A DNA stretch of 64,000 nt from Variovorax sp. KK3 (GCF_001984055.1 NZ_LYVO01000028.1:17266-81265); one strand, 5' to 3'; counted from the stretch's first letter, positions 8,513-17,674 are shown. The notes: generated by a model not told the origin, from the letters alone. Translations and numbers: made by a program.

Positions 8513-9265
8513 ATGCGCCTGACCCGCCGCCTTCTCGTCCTCGCCTTCGCCAGTGCCCTGCCCTGGGCGGCGGCCGCCCAACAGATCACCGTGTCGGCCG
8601 CGGCCAGCCTGACCGATGCCTTCAAGGCCATCGGCACCCAGTTCGAGGCCAGCAAGCCCGGCGCCACGGTGCGCTACAACTTCGCCGCATCGGGCGTGCT
8701 GCTGCAGCAGATCAGCCAGGGTGCGCCGGTGGACGTCTTCGCCAGCGCCGACCAGGAGACCATGGACCGCGCGGCCAACCAGAAGCTGATCGAAGCCGAC
8801 ACGCGCAAGAACTTCGTGAGCAACAGCCTGGTGCTGGTCGAGCCATCGCAGGGCGGCACGGGGCTGAAGTCGCTGCAGGACCTGGAAGGCCCGGCGGTCA
8901 AGAAGATCGCGATCGGCAAGACGGCCACCGTGCCCGTGGGCCGCTACACCAAGGAAGTGCTCGACAACGCGAAGCTCTGGACCACGCTGGAGCCGAAGTT
9001 CGTGCAAGCCGACAGCGTGCGCCAGGTGCTCGACTATGTGAGCCGCGGCGAGGCCGAGGCCGGCTTCGTCTACCGCACCGACGCGGCCATCGCGGGCGAC
9101 AAGGTCAAGATCGCTCTCACGCCCACCGGGCACACGCCGGTGACCTACCCGGTCTCGGTCATCGCCGAGAGCAAGGAAAAGGCCTTGGCCCGCGCCTTCG
9201 TCGACTACCTGTCTTCCGACGCCGCCCAGCAGACGCTGGCGCGGTACGGTTTCGGCAAGCCGTGA
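8513..9265 (+). CDS. modA: periplasmic molybdate-binding protein ModA
   Basis: The 250-residue protein begins with a Sec signal peptide (hydrophobic core to about residue 20, ending AAA-QQ) and continues with ITVSAAASLTDAFKAI, where the Ser residues bind the oxyanion, and FNFAASG-like and GAPVDVFASAD segments typical of ModA. Near the C-terminus SRGEAEAGFVYRTDA is the second binding-site region. It delivers molybdate to ModB/ModC. It follows modB after 40 bp and overlaps modC by four bases. Confidence 0.95.
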   Translation: MRLTRRLLVLAFASALPWAAAAQQITVSAAASLTDAFKAIGTQFEASKPGATVRYNFAASGVLLQQISQGAPVDVFASADQETMDRAANQKLIEADTRKNFVSNSLVLVEPSQGGTGLKSLQDLEGPAVKKIAIGKTATVPVGRYTKEVLDNAKLWTTLEPKFVQADSVRQVLDYVSRGEAEAGFVYRTDAAIAGDKVKIALTPTGHTPVTYPVSVIAESKEKALARAFVDYLSSDAAQQTLARYGFGKP

Positions 9266-10047
9266 TCGACGTCGACCTCCGGCTGACCGTGGCGGACCAG
9301 AGCCGCCGCTTCGAGCTGGCGGCGCGTTTCGCCACCGATGCGCCCTTCGCGGCGCTCTACGGTCCGTCGGGTGCCGGCAAGTCGCTGACGCTGCAGGCCA
9401 TCGCCGGGCTTCTGCGGCCGGATGCAGGCCACGTGCGGCTGGACGGACGCACCCTGTTCGACAGCGCGCGGGGCATCGACCTGCCGGCGCCAGAGCGGCG
9501 CATCGGCTACCTGTTCCAGAACTACGCGCTCTTCCCTCACCTGTCGGTGCGCGACAACGTGGCCTTCGGCCTGCGGTCATGGCATCGCCGCCGGTTGTCC
9601 AGCGACGAGGACGAGCAGGTCCAGGCTCTGCTCGACGGCTTCGGCCTGGCAACGATGGCCACGAGCCGCCCGCGCAACCTTTCGGGCGGCCAGCAGCAGC
9701 GCGTGGCACTTGCGCGCGCCCTCGCCTGCCGGCCCCAGGTGCTGCTGCTCGACGAGCCCTTCGCCGCGCTGCACCCGATGCTGCGCAGCGCATTGCGCAC
9801 CGAACTCGCGCAGGTGCGGCAGCGCTGGAACATCCCCGTGCTGATGATCACGCACGACATCGAAGACGTTCTCGCCCTGGCCGACGTGGCCTTCGTCTAC
9901 GAGCAGGGCCAGGTGGTGCGAGAGGTCGACCTCCACGCAGGCAGCAGCCGCGACCTGGCGACGCTGGCGCTGAGCGGCGTGCCCGCCGAGGCAGAGACGC
10001 CGCTGCGGGGGCGGCTGCGGCAGATGCTGGCGGGTGGCGCCGCCTGA
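9262..10047 (+). CDS. modC: molybdate ABC transporter ATP-binding protein ModC (short form)
   Basis: The 261-residue ATPase carries Walker A GPSGAGKS (about residue 36), the signature LSGGQQQR, Walker B LLLDEPFAAL and the switch His in ITHDIED. It starts at a GTG overlapping the modA stop (GTGA), indicating translational coupling. E. coli ModC (about 350 aa) has a C-terminal TOBE domain that binds molybdate for trans-inhibition; this copy ends soon after the nucleotide-binding fold, so that feedback appears missing. It matches the missing TOBE in the local ModE-like regulator. Confidence 0.93.
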   Translation: MIDVDLRLTVADQSRRFELAARFATDAPFAALYGPSGAGKSLTLQAIAGLLRPDAGHVRLDGRTLFDSARGIDLPAPERRIGYLFQNYALFPHLSVRDNVAFGLRSWHRRRLSSDEDEQVQALLDGFGLATMATSRPRNLSGGQQQRVALARALACRPQVLLLDEPFAALHPMLRSALRTELAQVRQRWNIPVLMITHDIEDVLALADVAFVYEQGQVVREVDLHAGSSRDLATLALSGVPAEAETPLRGRLRQMLAGGAA

Positions 10048-10087
10048 GCTTGCGCGGAACAGGAGCCTGAGTTCCGTGGAACTGCAG

Positions 10088-10570
10088 TCAAGGCAGACGC
10101 AGCATCAAGGTCAATGGATGCACCGGTGACTGCACGAATCCAAAGTGCCGATAGAACTCCTTGGCCTGTTCGTGCAATGCATGAACCAATAGGGCACGTA
10201 CGCCGGCGTTCTGCGACACGGTGATGGCGCGTTGCACGGCGTCCTGCAACAAGGCGCCGCCCAATTGCATGCCCTGCGCCCGCAGGTCCACTGCCAGGCG
10301 AGCCAGCACCAGGACGGGGATGGGATCAGGCATGTTGCGGCGCACGTTGCCCGTCGCATCGCGGTGAGCCACCGCACCTGCAGCCATCGCGTAATACCCG
10401 AAGACCCGCCCGCCGGTGTCGGCAACGACGAAGGTGCGACTTGCGCCGCTGCCTTGATTCGCGAACGCCCGCCGTTTGAGCCAGAAATCCAACCCATCCT
10501 CTCCGCAATCGAACTCATCGAGCAAATGGTCGGCCGTCAGCGGCCGCGGAGCCTCTAGCGACAAACTCAT
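10088..10570 (-). CDS. GNAT acetyltransferase toxin, TacT-like
   Basis: The 160-residue protein is a GCN5-type acetyltransferase of the TacT/AtaT group: VLVLARLAVDLRAQGMQLGGALL contains the acetyl-CoA pyrophosphate loop, and a C-terminal EFYRHFGFVQSP carries the conserved Tyr. Known members acetylate the amino group of charged tRNA and stop translation. The start is placed at 10570 because this ATG overlaps the antitoxin stop (ATGA); the longer frame would run into the antitoxin gene. It converges on modC. Confidence 0.85.
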   Translation of the reverse strand: MSLSLEAPRPLTADHLLDEFDCGEDGLDFWLKRRAFANQGSGASRTFVVADTGGRVFGYYAMAAGAVAHRDATGNVRRNMPDPIPVLVLARLAVDLRAQGMQLGGALLQDAVQRAITVSQNAGVRALLVHALHEQAKEFYRHFGFVQSPVHPLTLMLRLP

Positions 10571-10851
10571 GCTTTGCGGGCTCTCGCTGCCTTTTTCCAA
10601 GGCGCCTTCACCGCCATCAGACGTTCGAGGCCGGGGTTCGACGTTGGCGGTGCATCGAGCATTGCAGTGAACTGCTTGAGGCTATCGGTATCAAGAGTGA
10701 AGAACACTTGGTCCAGGATCACGGACTGCGCCCGATCGCACGCGGCTTCGAGCATGAAATCCGATCGGTTCTTGCCGAGGAGACTGGCGGCGTGGTCTAT
10801 CAGGTCCCGCTGCTCAGGCAGGGCGCGGAGATTGATGGCTGCATCACGCAT
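10567..10851 (-). CDS. DUF1778 (TacA-like) ribbon-helix-helix antitoxin
   Basis: The 94-residue protein has the N-terminal RHH of DUF1778 (INLRALPEQRDLIDHAASLLGKNRSDFMLEAA), which binds DNA and represses the operon, and a C-terminal tail (ALKAPWKKAARARKA-like) that would cover the toxin active site. It is the first gene of the pair and is translationally coupled to the acetyltransferase. The region just upstream is strikingly AT-rich, consistent with its promoter/operator. Confidence 0.88.
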   Translation of the reverse strand: MRDAAINLRALPEQRDLIDHAASLLGKNRSDFMLEAACDRAQSVILDQVFFTLDTDSLKQFTAMLDAPPTSNPGLERLMAVKAPWKKAARARKA

Positions 10852-10865
10852 GGTCAGGCACTTTC

Positions 10866-10920
10866 TTTTTGCATATACAACAGATACACGAATTGTGAAG
10901 TAAACGTATATTCATCGTCA
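10866..10920 (-). promoter_or_regulatory. AT-rich promoter/operator region of toxin-antitoxin operon 1
   Basis: This stretch is far poorer in GC than its surroundings and contains TATAT- and GTATA-containing segments with partial symmetry (GCATATAC ... GTATATTC). It lies immediately upstream of the antitoxin start on the minus strand, where an autoregulated TacAT-type promoter is expected. It could also contribute to the divergent ammonia-lyase promoter. Confidence 0.4.
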
Positions 10921-11001
10921 ACACACGCTTGGTGCATGACACCCTGTCCGGGATGGGGCCTTTCCGATGGAACAATGTGCTCGCACACAGAGGACGCCCC
11001 A

Positions 11002-11973
11002 ATGCCAGACACCCCCAACCTCCCCACCTACGACGACGTCGCCGCCGCAGCCCGACGCCTCGAAGGCCATGCACACCGCACGCCAGTGCTGCGCTCGCGC
11101 ACGGCGGACGAGGACATCGGCGCGCAGGTCTTTTTCAAGTGCGAGAACCTGCAGCGCATGGGCGCTTTCAAGTTCCGCGGTGCCTTCAACGCGCTGTCGA
11201 AATTCGACGAGGGCCAACGCAAGGGCGGCGTGGTGGCGTTCTCGTCGGGCAACCATGCGCAGGCGATCGCGCTGGCGGCGCGCATCCTGGGCATGCCGGC
11301 CACGATCGTGATGCCGCACGACGCGCCGGCCGCGAAGGTGGCCGCCACCAAGGGCTATGGCGGCCAGGTGGTGATCTACGACCGCTACAAGGACGACCGC
11401 GAGCAGATCGGCCGCGACCTGGCGCAGAAGCACGGCATGACGCTGATCCCCCCCTACGACCACCCGGACGTGATGGCGGGCCAGGGCACCGCGGCCAAGG
11501 AGCTGTTCGATGAAGTGGGGCCGCTCGACGCGCTCTTCGTGCCGCTGGGCGGCGGCGGGCTGCTGTCGGGGTCGGCACTGGCCACGCGGGCACTGTCGCC
11601 CCAGTGCAAGCTCTACGGCGTGGAGCCGGAGGCGGGCAACGACGGGCAGCAGTCCTTCCGCAGCGGCCGCATCGTTCACATCGACACGCCCAAGACCATC
11701 GCGGACGGCGCGCAGACGCAGCACCTGGGCAACCACACATTCCCGGTAATCCGCCGCGACGTGCAGGACGTGCTCACCGCCACCGACGCCGAGCTGGTCG
11801 ACGCGATGCGCTTCTTCGCCACGCGCATGAAGCTGGTGGTGGAGCCGACCGGCTGCCTGGGCTTCGCGGCCGCGCGCGCCATGAAGGCGCAGTTGGCCGG
11901 CCTGCGCGTGGGCGTGCTGATCAGCGGCGGCAACGTCGACGTGGAACGCCTGGGCGCGCTGCTCGCGGCCTGA
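11002..11973 (+). CDS. PLP-dependent threo-3-hydroxyaspartate ammonia-lyase / serine racemase-type enzyme
   Basis: The 323-residue protein is a fold-type II PLP enzyme: FKCENLQRMGAFKFRGAFNAL contains the Schiff-base lysine, SSGNHAQAIA binds the PLP substrate carboxylate, GGGGLLSG holds the phosphate, and ISGGNVD lies at the end. It lacks a regulatory ACT domain, so it resembles threo-3-hydroxyaspartate dehydratase and serine racemase rather than IlvA. The ATG at 11002 fits the domain start. It faces the convergent dimethylformamidase-like gene 10 bp away. Confidence 0.88.
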   Translation: MPDTPNLPTYDDVAAAARRLEGHAHRTPVLRSRTADEDIGAQVFFKCENLQRMGAFKFRGAFNALSKFDEGQRKGGVVAFSSGNHAQAIALAARILGMPATIVMPHDAPAAKVAATKGYGGQVVIYDRYKDDREQIGRDLAQKHGMTLIPPYDHPDVMAGQGTAAKELFDEVGPLDALFVPLGGGGLLSGSALATRALSPQCKLYGVEPEAGNDGQQSFRSGRIVHIDTPKTIADGAQTQHLGNHTFPVIRRDVQDVLTATDAELVDAMRFFATRMKLVVEPTGCLGFAAARAMKAQLAGLRVGVLISGGNVDVERLGALLAA

Positions 11974-11983
11974 CGCCGCCGCC

Positions 11984-14266
11984 TCAGCGCGGCTGCACGC
12001 CGAAGCGGTGCAGCACGTTGCGCAGCAGCGCGCCGAAGATGGGATCGCTGCCCACCACCCAGGCCGCACCCACCGCACCGGCGTGGAACACGCGGCCGCC
12101 TTGGGGCCGCTCCCAATAGATCATCTCGGCCGACAGCCCATCGAGCGACTCGGTGAGGTTGGAGAAGTAGTCGAGGTACGCATCGAGCCGCCCCGGCACG
12201 CGCCGGATGCCGTGGGCGATGACCTCGATGCCCTCGGGCGGCTCGGGCAGCGCCGCGCCGGCCGGCACCTCGTGCGTCATGCGCGCGAGGGTGGCGAGCG
12301 TCAAGTCCCATTCATGGCCGATCGCGCGCGGCAGGCCACCGCCCGGTGCGTGCCCGAAGGTCTGCCCCTTCGCCAGACCCAGCGGCTTCGGCTCGTTGAA
12401 GAGCGCATGGCCCGGCTGCGTCACGTGATAAACGCCGAAGTCGTCACCGTCGGCGAAGGCCCAGCCCGCGGTCTCCAGGCCGACGATGCGGCCGGCCGCG
12501 CGACCCGAGGCCTTGAGCCGGCCGCCGCGCGCCCAGTCCTGGCTGTGGTATTGCTCGCCGAAGGGGCCGGCGGGCGGGCCCAGCGGCGGGGCGCTGTCGT
12601 CGTGGTCGGGGCCGTCGACCTTGCGCTGCTCCATCACGGTCATGTCCTCGTCGTAGCTGACGCGCAGGTACATGGTGTTGCCCGAGAGCACGACCGCGCT
12701 GCCGCCGCGGCACAGGTAATCGTCGAGGCCGTCGACGGCAGGCGTCGACCAGTACTCGCTGTGGCCGTTGACGAAGACCGTCTTGTGTCGCGCGAGCATC
12801 GCCGGGTCGCGGTGCAGGTCGATGTCGGCCGCGATGTCGAACTCGTAGCCCTCGCGCTCCAGCCACACGTGGAGGTGCCGCTCGAGCCGCACCCACTGGC
12901 TGAAGCCGCTGCCCGCGGGGTCGTAGAGCGCATTGGGGCTGGCATTGGGCCAGGGCATGCGCAGGCCGACCTGGTAGCAGGGCTGGCCGGCGCGGTGATA
13001 GGTGTAGCTGCAGAAGGCCGGCGCCTCCGGGTGGCAGTTCTCCAGGCCCTCCGAGCGGCGCGGCCAGACCGGGTCGTCGACCACGTTCTTCGCGAAGGGC
13101 GTGCTCGCATAGGCCAGCCAGCTGCTGACCGCGCACAGCACGAGGATCGGCGCGGCTGCGGCGTGCGCGGGCCGCCTCACGATGAAGCTGATGTCGTATT
13201 CGGCGTCGCGGCCTTCGAGCTCGAAGCGCAGGCGCCCCACGTAGATGCCCGACCTGGCGTGCGCGGGAATGCGGAACTCGTGCGTGGCGTCCCAGCGGCA
13301 GTCGTAGAGGTCGTCGCTCGCCAGGCGCAGGCCGTGGCCGCGCGTCGGGTCCGCGAAGGGGTCGTAGTCGGACTCGGTGTCTTCGTTGGGCGCCACCTTG
13401 GCGGCGTCGAAGGCGGGGCCGACGATCATCCAGGTGGCATGGTTGACGATGCGGCCCGTGCGCTGGTGGCCGCTGGCATCGGCGACTCGCGCGCCACGCT
13501 GCTCGCGCAAGGGCCAGCAGGCCAGCACCGAGCGGCCGATGGGTGCGCGCAACCCTCGTGCCGCGACGCGCTGCGCGATGTCGTCGGGCGTGAGCCCGCG
13601 GTCGTACAGGGCCGGCATGATCAGGTCGGCGTCGAGGAACACATCGGCCGCGCCATCGACCGCGCTTGCGCCCAGGCGCAGCGGCGACGGGCCCGGGCGC
13701 ACGTCTTGCGGCGCGTCCCATTGCCCGACGCGCAGGCCGTCGATCCACAGTGCGGCCACGCGGCCGTCCCACGTGGCCGCCACGTGCTGCCAGCGCCGCG
13801 CCGCCAGGCAGCCATGGGCCTGCTGCGCATCGGCTCGGAATGCGCCTCCGTCACCCAAGTGGAAAGCGAGCGCGCCGCCGGCCTCGATGAACAGGCCCCA
13901 GCCGCAGTGCGCGGGAACGTCGAACTGGCCCGCCAGGGTCTGGCGCTTCGCCACGCTCCAAGGCTTGACCCAGCATTCGAAGCTCAACCCACGCAGCGCG
14001 AGCGTGGCAGGCAGCCCCTTCTCGACATGCACGTACGAGCCCGGGTGGATCGGCTGCACCCGTGCCGCCGAAGGCGCGAACGCGTGCAGCACCTCGTCGT
14101 CGCTGCGCCCTTCCACATCGGTGCCCAGCCGGCAGACCGACAGGCGATAGGCCCGGTCGCTGCTGACGTGAAAGCGCAGCAGCTCCCCGGCCGCCACGCT
14201 CTTGTGGTCGGCATAGCCATGGACGCCGGGAAGATGCAGTGCCTTGTGCGCGGGTATGCCGTTCAT
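11984..14266 (-). CDS. N,N-dimethylformamidase large-subunit-like protein (LamG-type domain plus DmfA2-like region)
   Basis: The 760-residue protein has an N-terminal beta-rich region (about 1-100), a LamG/concanavalin-like domain at about 95-240 (FECWVKPW ... WQHVAATWDGRVAALWIDG) and a long C-terminal domain like the large subunit of dimethylformamidase, with ILVLCAVSSWLAYA and FVNGHSEYWST. The known enzyme hydrolyses DMF to dimethylamine and formate using iron bound by Tyr and Glu side chains. No small-subunit gene (dmfA1) is nearby, so activity on DMF is uncertain. The start at 14266 overlaps the stop of the Bug gene (ATGA); the open frame upstream of it is antisense-like noise. Confidence 0.82.
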   Translation of the reverse strand: MNGIPAHKALHLPGVHGYADHKSVAAGELLRFHVSSDRAYRLSVCRLGTDVEGRSDDEVLHAFAPSAARVQPIHPGSYVHVEKGLPATLALRGLSFECWVKPWSVAKRQTLAGQFDVPAHCGWGLFIEAGGALAFHLGDGGAFRADAQQAHGCLAARRWQHVAATWDGRVAALWIDGLRVGQWDAPQDVRPGPSPLRLGASAVDGAADVFLDADLIMPALYDRGLTPDDIAQRVAARGLRAPIGRSVLACWPLREQRGARVADASGHQRTGRIVNHATWMIVGPAFDAAKVAPNEDTESDYDPFADPTRGHGLRLASDDLYDCRWDATHEFRIPAHARSGIYVGRLRFELEGRDAEYDISFIVRRPAHAAAAPILVLCAVSSWLAYASTPFAKNVVDDPVWPRRSEGLENCHPEAPAFCSYTYHRAGQPCYQVGLRMPWPNASPNALYDPAGSGFSQWVRLERHLHVWLEREGYEFDIAADIDLHRDPAMLARHKTVFVNGHSEYWSTPAVDGLDDYLCRGGSAVVLSGNTMYLRVSYDEDMTVMEQRKVDGPDHDDSAPPLGPPAGPFGEQYHSQDWARGGRLKASGRAAGRIVGLETAGWAFADGDDFGVYHVTQPGHALFNEPKPLGLAKGQTFGHAPGGGLPRAIGHEWDLTLATLARMTHEVPAGAALPEPPEGIEVIAHGIRRVPGRLDAYLDYFSNLTESLDGLSAEMIYWERPQGGRVFHAGAVGAAWVVGSDPIFGALLRNVLHRFGVQPR

Positions 14267-15243
14267 TCGGACGTGAAGCCCGAGGCCTTGACCACCGGGC
14301 CCCAGGTCTTCAGGTCGTCTTCGATCAGCCGCGTGAGTTCCGTGGACGTGCTGGGATGCGCCTCGAAGCCGAGCTTGGCAAAGCGTTCCTGCACGTCGTT
14401 GGCGGCCAGTGCCTTGCCGAGTGCCTTGTGCAGCTGCTCGACGACGGGCTGGGGCGTGGACGCGGGCACGAAGAGCCCGGTCCATTCGAGGTTGTCGAAG
14501 TGCGTCTGGCCCAGCTCTTTGAGCGTGGGCACGTCGGGCAGCAGCGCCGAGCGCTTGGCGCCATTGACCGCGAGCACCTTGAGCTTGCCACTCTGCTGGT
14601 AGGCCACCAGGTCGGCGATGGGCGTGATGCCGGCCGCGATCTGGTCGCCCAACAAGTCCTGCACCAGCGGCGCGGCGCCGCGGTACGGCGCGGCCACCAG
14701 GTCGGCCTTGGCCTCGGTGCCGAGCCGATAGCCGATGAACTGCGCGACGCTGCCCGGCGCGGGCACGCCGTAGCTGGCCTTCTTTGGATCGGTGCGCGCG
14801 ATCTCCAGCCACTGCTTCACGTCCTTCGCGGGCAGCGCGGCCGGCACGGCGATGCCTTCGTAGAAGCTCGCGATGCGGCCCACGGCCTTGAAGTCCTTCA
14901 CCGCGTCGTAGCGCACGGTCTTCGAGGTAAGGGGCAGCATCACCATCATGTGCATGTTGGCGAGCAGCACGGTCAGGCCGTCGGGTGCGGCATTGCGCAC
15001 GTAGTCGGCCGCGATCTGGCCGCCGGCGCCGGTGCGGTTGTCGACCACCACGGTGGTGCCCAGCTCGGCTGCGAGCTTGTCCGACAGCGTGCGCGCCTGC
15101 ACGTCGGCCGAGCCGCCGGCCGGATAGCCGACGATCAGCTTCACCGGCCCCCTGTTCGTGGCGATCTGCGCCGACGATGCGGCGGCGAAGGCGAGGCAGG
15201 CGCAGGCGAGCGCGGTCTTCATCAGCAATGCGGGAAGCTTCAT
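14263..15243 (-). CDS. Bug-family (TctC-like) periplasmic solute receptor
   Basis: The 326-residue protein has a clear signal peptide ending near ASSAQ at about residue 26, and the Bug signature VKLIVGYPAGGSADVQARTL directly after it, where the PAGG loop binds a carboxylate. The family delivers carboxylated solutes to tripartite tricarboxylate transporters or acts as a sensor; no TctA/TctB genes are in the window, as is common for these receptors in Burkholderiales. Coupled downstream to the dimethylformamidase-like gene, so it probably binds a related amide or carboxylate. Confidence 0.9.
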   Translation of the reverse strand: MKLPALLMKTALACACLAFAAASSAQIATNRGPVKLIVGYPAGGSADVQARTLSDKLAAELGTTVVVDNRTGAGGQIAADYVRNAAPDGLTVLLANMHMMVMLPLTSKTVRYDAVKDFKAVGRIASFYEGIAVPAALPAKDVKQWLEIARTDPKKASYGVPAPGSVAQFIGYRLGTEAKADLVAAPYRGAAPLVQDLLGDQIAAGITPIADLVAYQQSGKLKVLAVNGAKRSALLPDVPTLKELGQTHFDNLEWTGLFVPASTPQPVVEQLHKALGKALAANDVQERFAKLGFEAHPSTSTELTRLIEDDLKTWGPVVKASGFTSE

Positions 15244-15274
15244 GGTGGGCCTTGATGGATTGAAAGAAAACGCG

Positions 15275-16693
15275 TCAGGCCGCGAGGCCCTTGCGCGCGA
15301 TCTCGTCGGCGAGGTCGGCCAGCGAGCGTTCGAGCAGGTCGGCCAGCTGGTCGATCTCGGGCGCGGTGATGGTGAGCGGCGGCGTGATCATCTGGAAGTC
15401 GCCGAAGGCGCCGAGGTTGGCGCGGCGGTTGTAGAGCGCGATGCCGTGCGCGAGGCCATGCTCGGTGAGCCGCGCCGGTGCGTTGAAGGCGGCGGGCAGC
15501 TGGCGCCTGGTGCTCTTGTCGGCCACGAGTTCGATCGCGGTGAGCAGCCCCTTGCCGCGCACGTCGCCGACGATGGGTGAGCGCCCGGCGATGTCGCGCA
15601 AGCGGGCGGAAAGCAGCTCGCCCATGTCGCGTGCGCGCGCCACCAGGTCCTGGTCGATGACTTCCTGTACGACGGCATTGGCCACCGCGCACGACAGCGG
15701 ATTCGTGAAGTAGGTGTGGCCGTGCACGAAGCCGCCGCTGCCCGCGACCGCGTCGACGATGCGGTCGGGCGCCAGCAGGCAGCCCAGCGGCGTGTAGCCG
15801 GCAGCCAGGCCCTTGGCCAGCGTGACGAGGTCGGGCCGCGCGGCGGGCCAGTGGTGCGCGGCGAGGAAGGCGCCGGTGCGGCCAGCGCCGCTCATGATCT
15901 CGTCGTAGATGACGAGCACGCCATGGCGGTCGCAGATCTGCCGCACGCGCTCGAAGTAGGCGGCCGATGACACGACCGCGCCGGTCGAGAGGCCGCCGAT
16001 CGGCTCGAGGATGAAGGCCAGCACCGTCTCGGGCCCTTCGCGCAGGATGGTCTGTTCCAGCGCGTCGGCACAGGCCAGCTCGTAGGAGGCCACGGTGTGG
16101 CCGTCGGGCACGCGGTAGGACAGCGGCGCCGGCACCTTCGGCATCGCGCGGATCATCGGGCCGTACAGGTTCAGCGTGTTCGCATCGCCGGTGACCGCCA
16201 GCGCGCCGAGCGTGGAGCCGTGGTAGCTCGGGTCGCGCGAGATCACCTTGCTGCGGCTGCCCTGCCCCCGCACCACCGCGTACTGGCGCGCGAGCTTGAT
16301 GGCGGACTCGTTGGCCTCGGAGCCGCCCGAGACGAAGAAGGCGCGGTCGAAGCCCTCGCCCGCCAGCGCGCAGACGCGGTCGGCCAATGCGATGTTGTGC
16401 TCGCTCTCGAAGAAGCGCGGGTAGGCAAAGCTGACCTTGGCCGCCTGCTCGGTCATCGCGGCCAGCACGCGCGGGTTGCCGTGTCCGATGTTGGCGACCA
16501 CCGCGCCGGCGGTGGCGTCGAGGTAGCGCCGGCCTGCGTCGTCCCACAGGAAGATGCCCTCGCCACGCGCGATGCGCGGCGGGCGGGGGGCGCCCTTGGG
16601 CGCGTAGAAGCCGAGGACGCTGCCGCCCTGGGGCGTGTCGCCGATGGTGCGGACGGGTGGTGCGATGGGTGCCGAGTGGGTCATGCCGCGCAC
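15275..16693 (-). CDS. class III (omega-type) aminotransferase
   Basis: The 472-residue protein shows the class III layout: GIFLWDDAGRRYLDATAGAVVANIGHGNP near the N-terminus, SGGSEANESAIKLAR for PLP phosphate binding, ILEPIGG, IYDEIMSGAGRTG with the PLP-pyridine Asp, and the Schiff-base Lys in TLAKGLAAGYTPLG at about residue 300. These enzymes transfer amino groups from omega-amino acids, amines or beta-amino acids to pyruvate or oxoglutarate. It is likely cotranscribed with the Bug and dimethylformamidase-like genes. An alternative ATG lies three codons in (16684). Confidence 0.92.
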   Translation of the reverse strand: MRGMTHSAPIAPPVRTIGDTPQGGSVLGFYAPKGAPRPPRIARGEGIFLWDDAGRRYLDATAGAVVANIGHGNPRVLAAMTEQAAKVSFAYPRFFESEHNIALADRVCALAGEGFDRAFFVSGGSEANESAIKLARQYAVVRGQGSRSKVISRDPSYHGSTLGALAVTGDANTLNLYGPMIRAMPKVPAPLSYRVPDGHTVASYELACADALEQTILREGPETVLAFILEPIGGLSTGAVVSSAAYFERVRQICDRHGVLVIYDEIMSGAGRTGAFLAAHHWPAARPDLVTLAKGLAAGYTPLGCLLAPDRIVDAVAGSGGFVHGHTYFTNPLSCAVANAVVQEVIDQDLVARARDMGELLSARLRDIAGRSPIVGDVRGKGLLTAIELVADKSTRRQLPAAFNAPARLTEHGLAHGIALYNRRANLGAFGDFQMITPPLTITAPEIDQLADLLERSLADLADEIARKGLAA

Positions 16694-16750
16694 GATACGG
16701 AGCCCACGCCCGGGCCGGTAGACGTGTCGTTCGATGAAGTGCTATACGTC

Positions 16751-17674
16751 ATGCGCATGAAGTACACCCACGACCGCCTGGACCTGCTCGAGACCTTCAT
16801 CCGCATCGGCGAGAGTGGATCGCTGAGCAAGGCCGCGCGGCTGCTCGGCACCACGCAGCCGACCGCCAGCAGACGCCTGCTGGAGCTCGAGCGCCTGCTG
16901 GGCTGCAAGCTCGCGATCCGCAACACGGCGAGCTTCTCGCTGACCGACGAGGGCCGCTCGCTGCTGGCCGAGGCGCACGACCTGACCGATCGCTGGTCGG
17001 GCCTGTCCAGCCGGCTCTCGGGCGGGCAGAGCCGGCCCGAAGGCACGCTGCGGGTGATCGGTCCCTCGGGCTACGGCACCGGCTTCCTGACCGACGCGGT
17101 GACGGACCTGCGGGCCGCGCATCCATCGCTGCGCATCGAGCTGACGCTGACCGACCGCGTGGTGGACCTGGCCGCGTCCGGCGCCGAATGCTGGGTGTGC
17201 GTGGGCGACGTGCGCGACCCGGGCTTGGTGAGCCGCCACCTGGGCGCGATGGAGCGGGTACTCATCGCCGCGCCGGCGCTGCTCGAGCGCATCGGGCCGG
17301 TCACGCTGGCGCGGCTGTCCTCGCTGCCCTGCGTGGGCCTGGTGCCATACGTGGACGGCAGCGTGCGCCTGCTCGACAAGTCGGGCCGCTCGCGCCTCGT
17401 GCGGCTGGACACGCCGCTCAAGACCGACAGCCTGCTGTCGAGCTACCGCGCCATCCTGAACGGCGCCGGCATCGGCGCCGCCGCGCCGTGGATGTGCCAT
17501 GCCGACATGCAGGCCGGGCGCATCCATCGGGTGCTGCCGCGCTGGTGGCTGGAGCCGATCGGCATCCACGTGGCGCTGCCGCCGGGCTTGTACCGGCCGG
17601 CGCGGGTGTCGGCCTTCATCGATGCGTTGAAGCAGCGCATGCATGCGCTGCCGGGTTTTCGGCCCGCGCAGTGA
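16751..17674 (+). CDS. LysR-family regulator, divergent from the aminotransferase operon
   Basis: The 307-residue protein has an N-terminal helix-turn-helix (GSLSKAARLLGTTQPTASRRLLELERLLG, about residues 22-50) and a LysR effector domain. It reads away from the aminotransferase/Bug/dimethylformamidase operon across a 57-bp gap, the classical arrangement for a LysR regulator and its target. ATG at 16751 is chosen (a second lies two codons on at 16757); a longer frame would overlap the aminotransferase. Predicted to sense a pathway substrate. Confidence 0.9.
   Translation: MRMKYTHDRLDLLETFIRIGESGSLSKAARLLGTTQPTASRRLLELERLLGCKLAIRNTASFSLTDEGRSLLAEAHDLTDRWSGLSSRLSGGQSRPEGTLRVIGPSGYGTGFLTDAVTDLRAAHPSLRIELTLTDRVVDLAASGAECWVCVGDVRDPGLVSRHLGAMERVLIAAPALLERIGPVTLARLSSLPCVGLVPYVDGSVRLLDKSGRSRLVRLDTPLKTDSLLSSYRAILNGAGIGAAAPWMCHADMQAGRIHRVLPRWWLEPIGIHVALPPGLYRPARVSAFIDALKQRMHALPGFRPAQ

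Noticed and set aside
12008..14602. An 864-codon plus-strand frame opposite the dimethylformamidase-like gene
   Set aside because: Translation is Arg/Val/Gly-rich noise with no domains; the minus strand has clear LamG and DmfA2-like features and coupled start.
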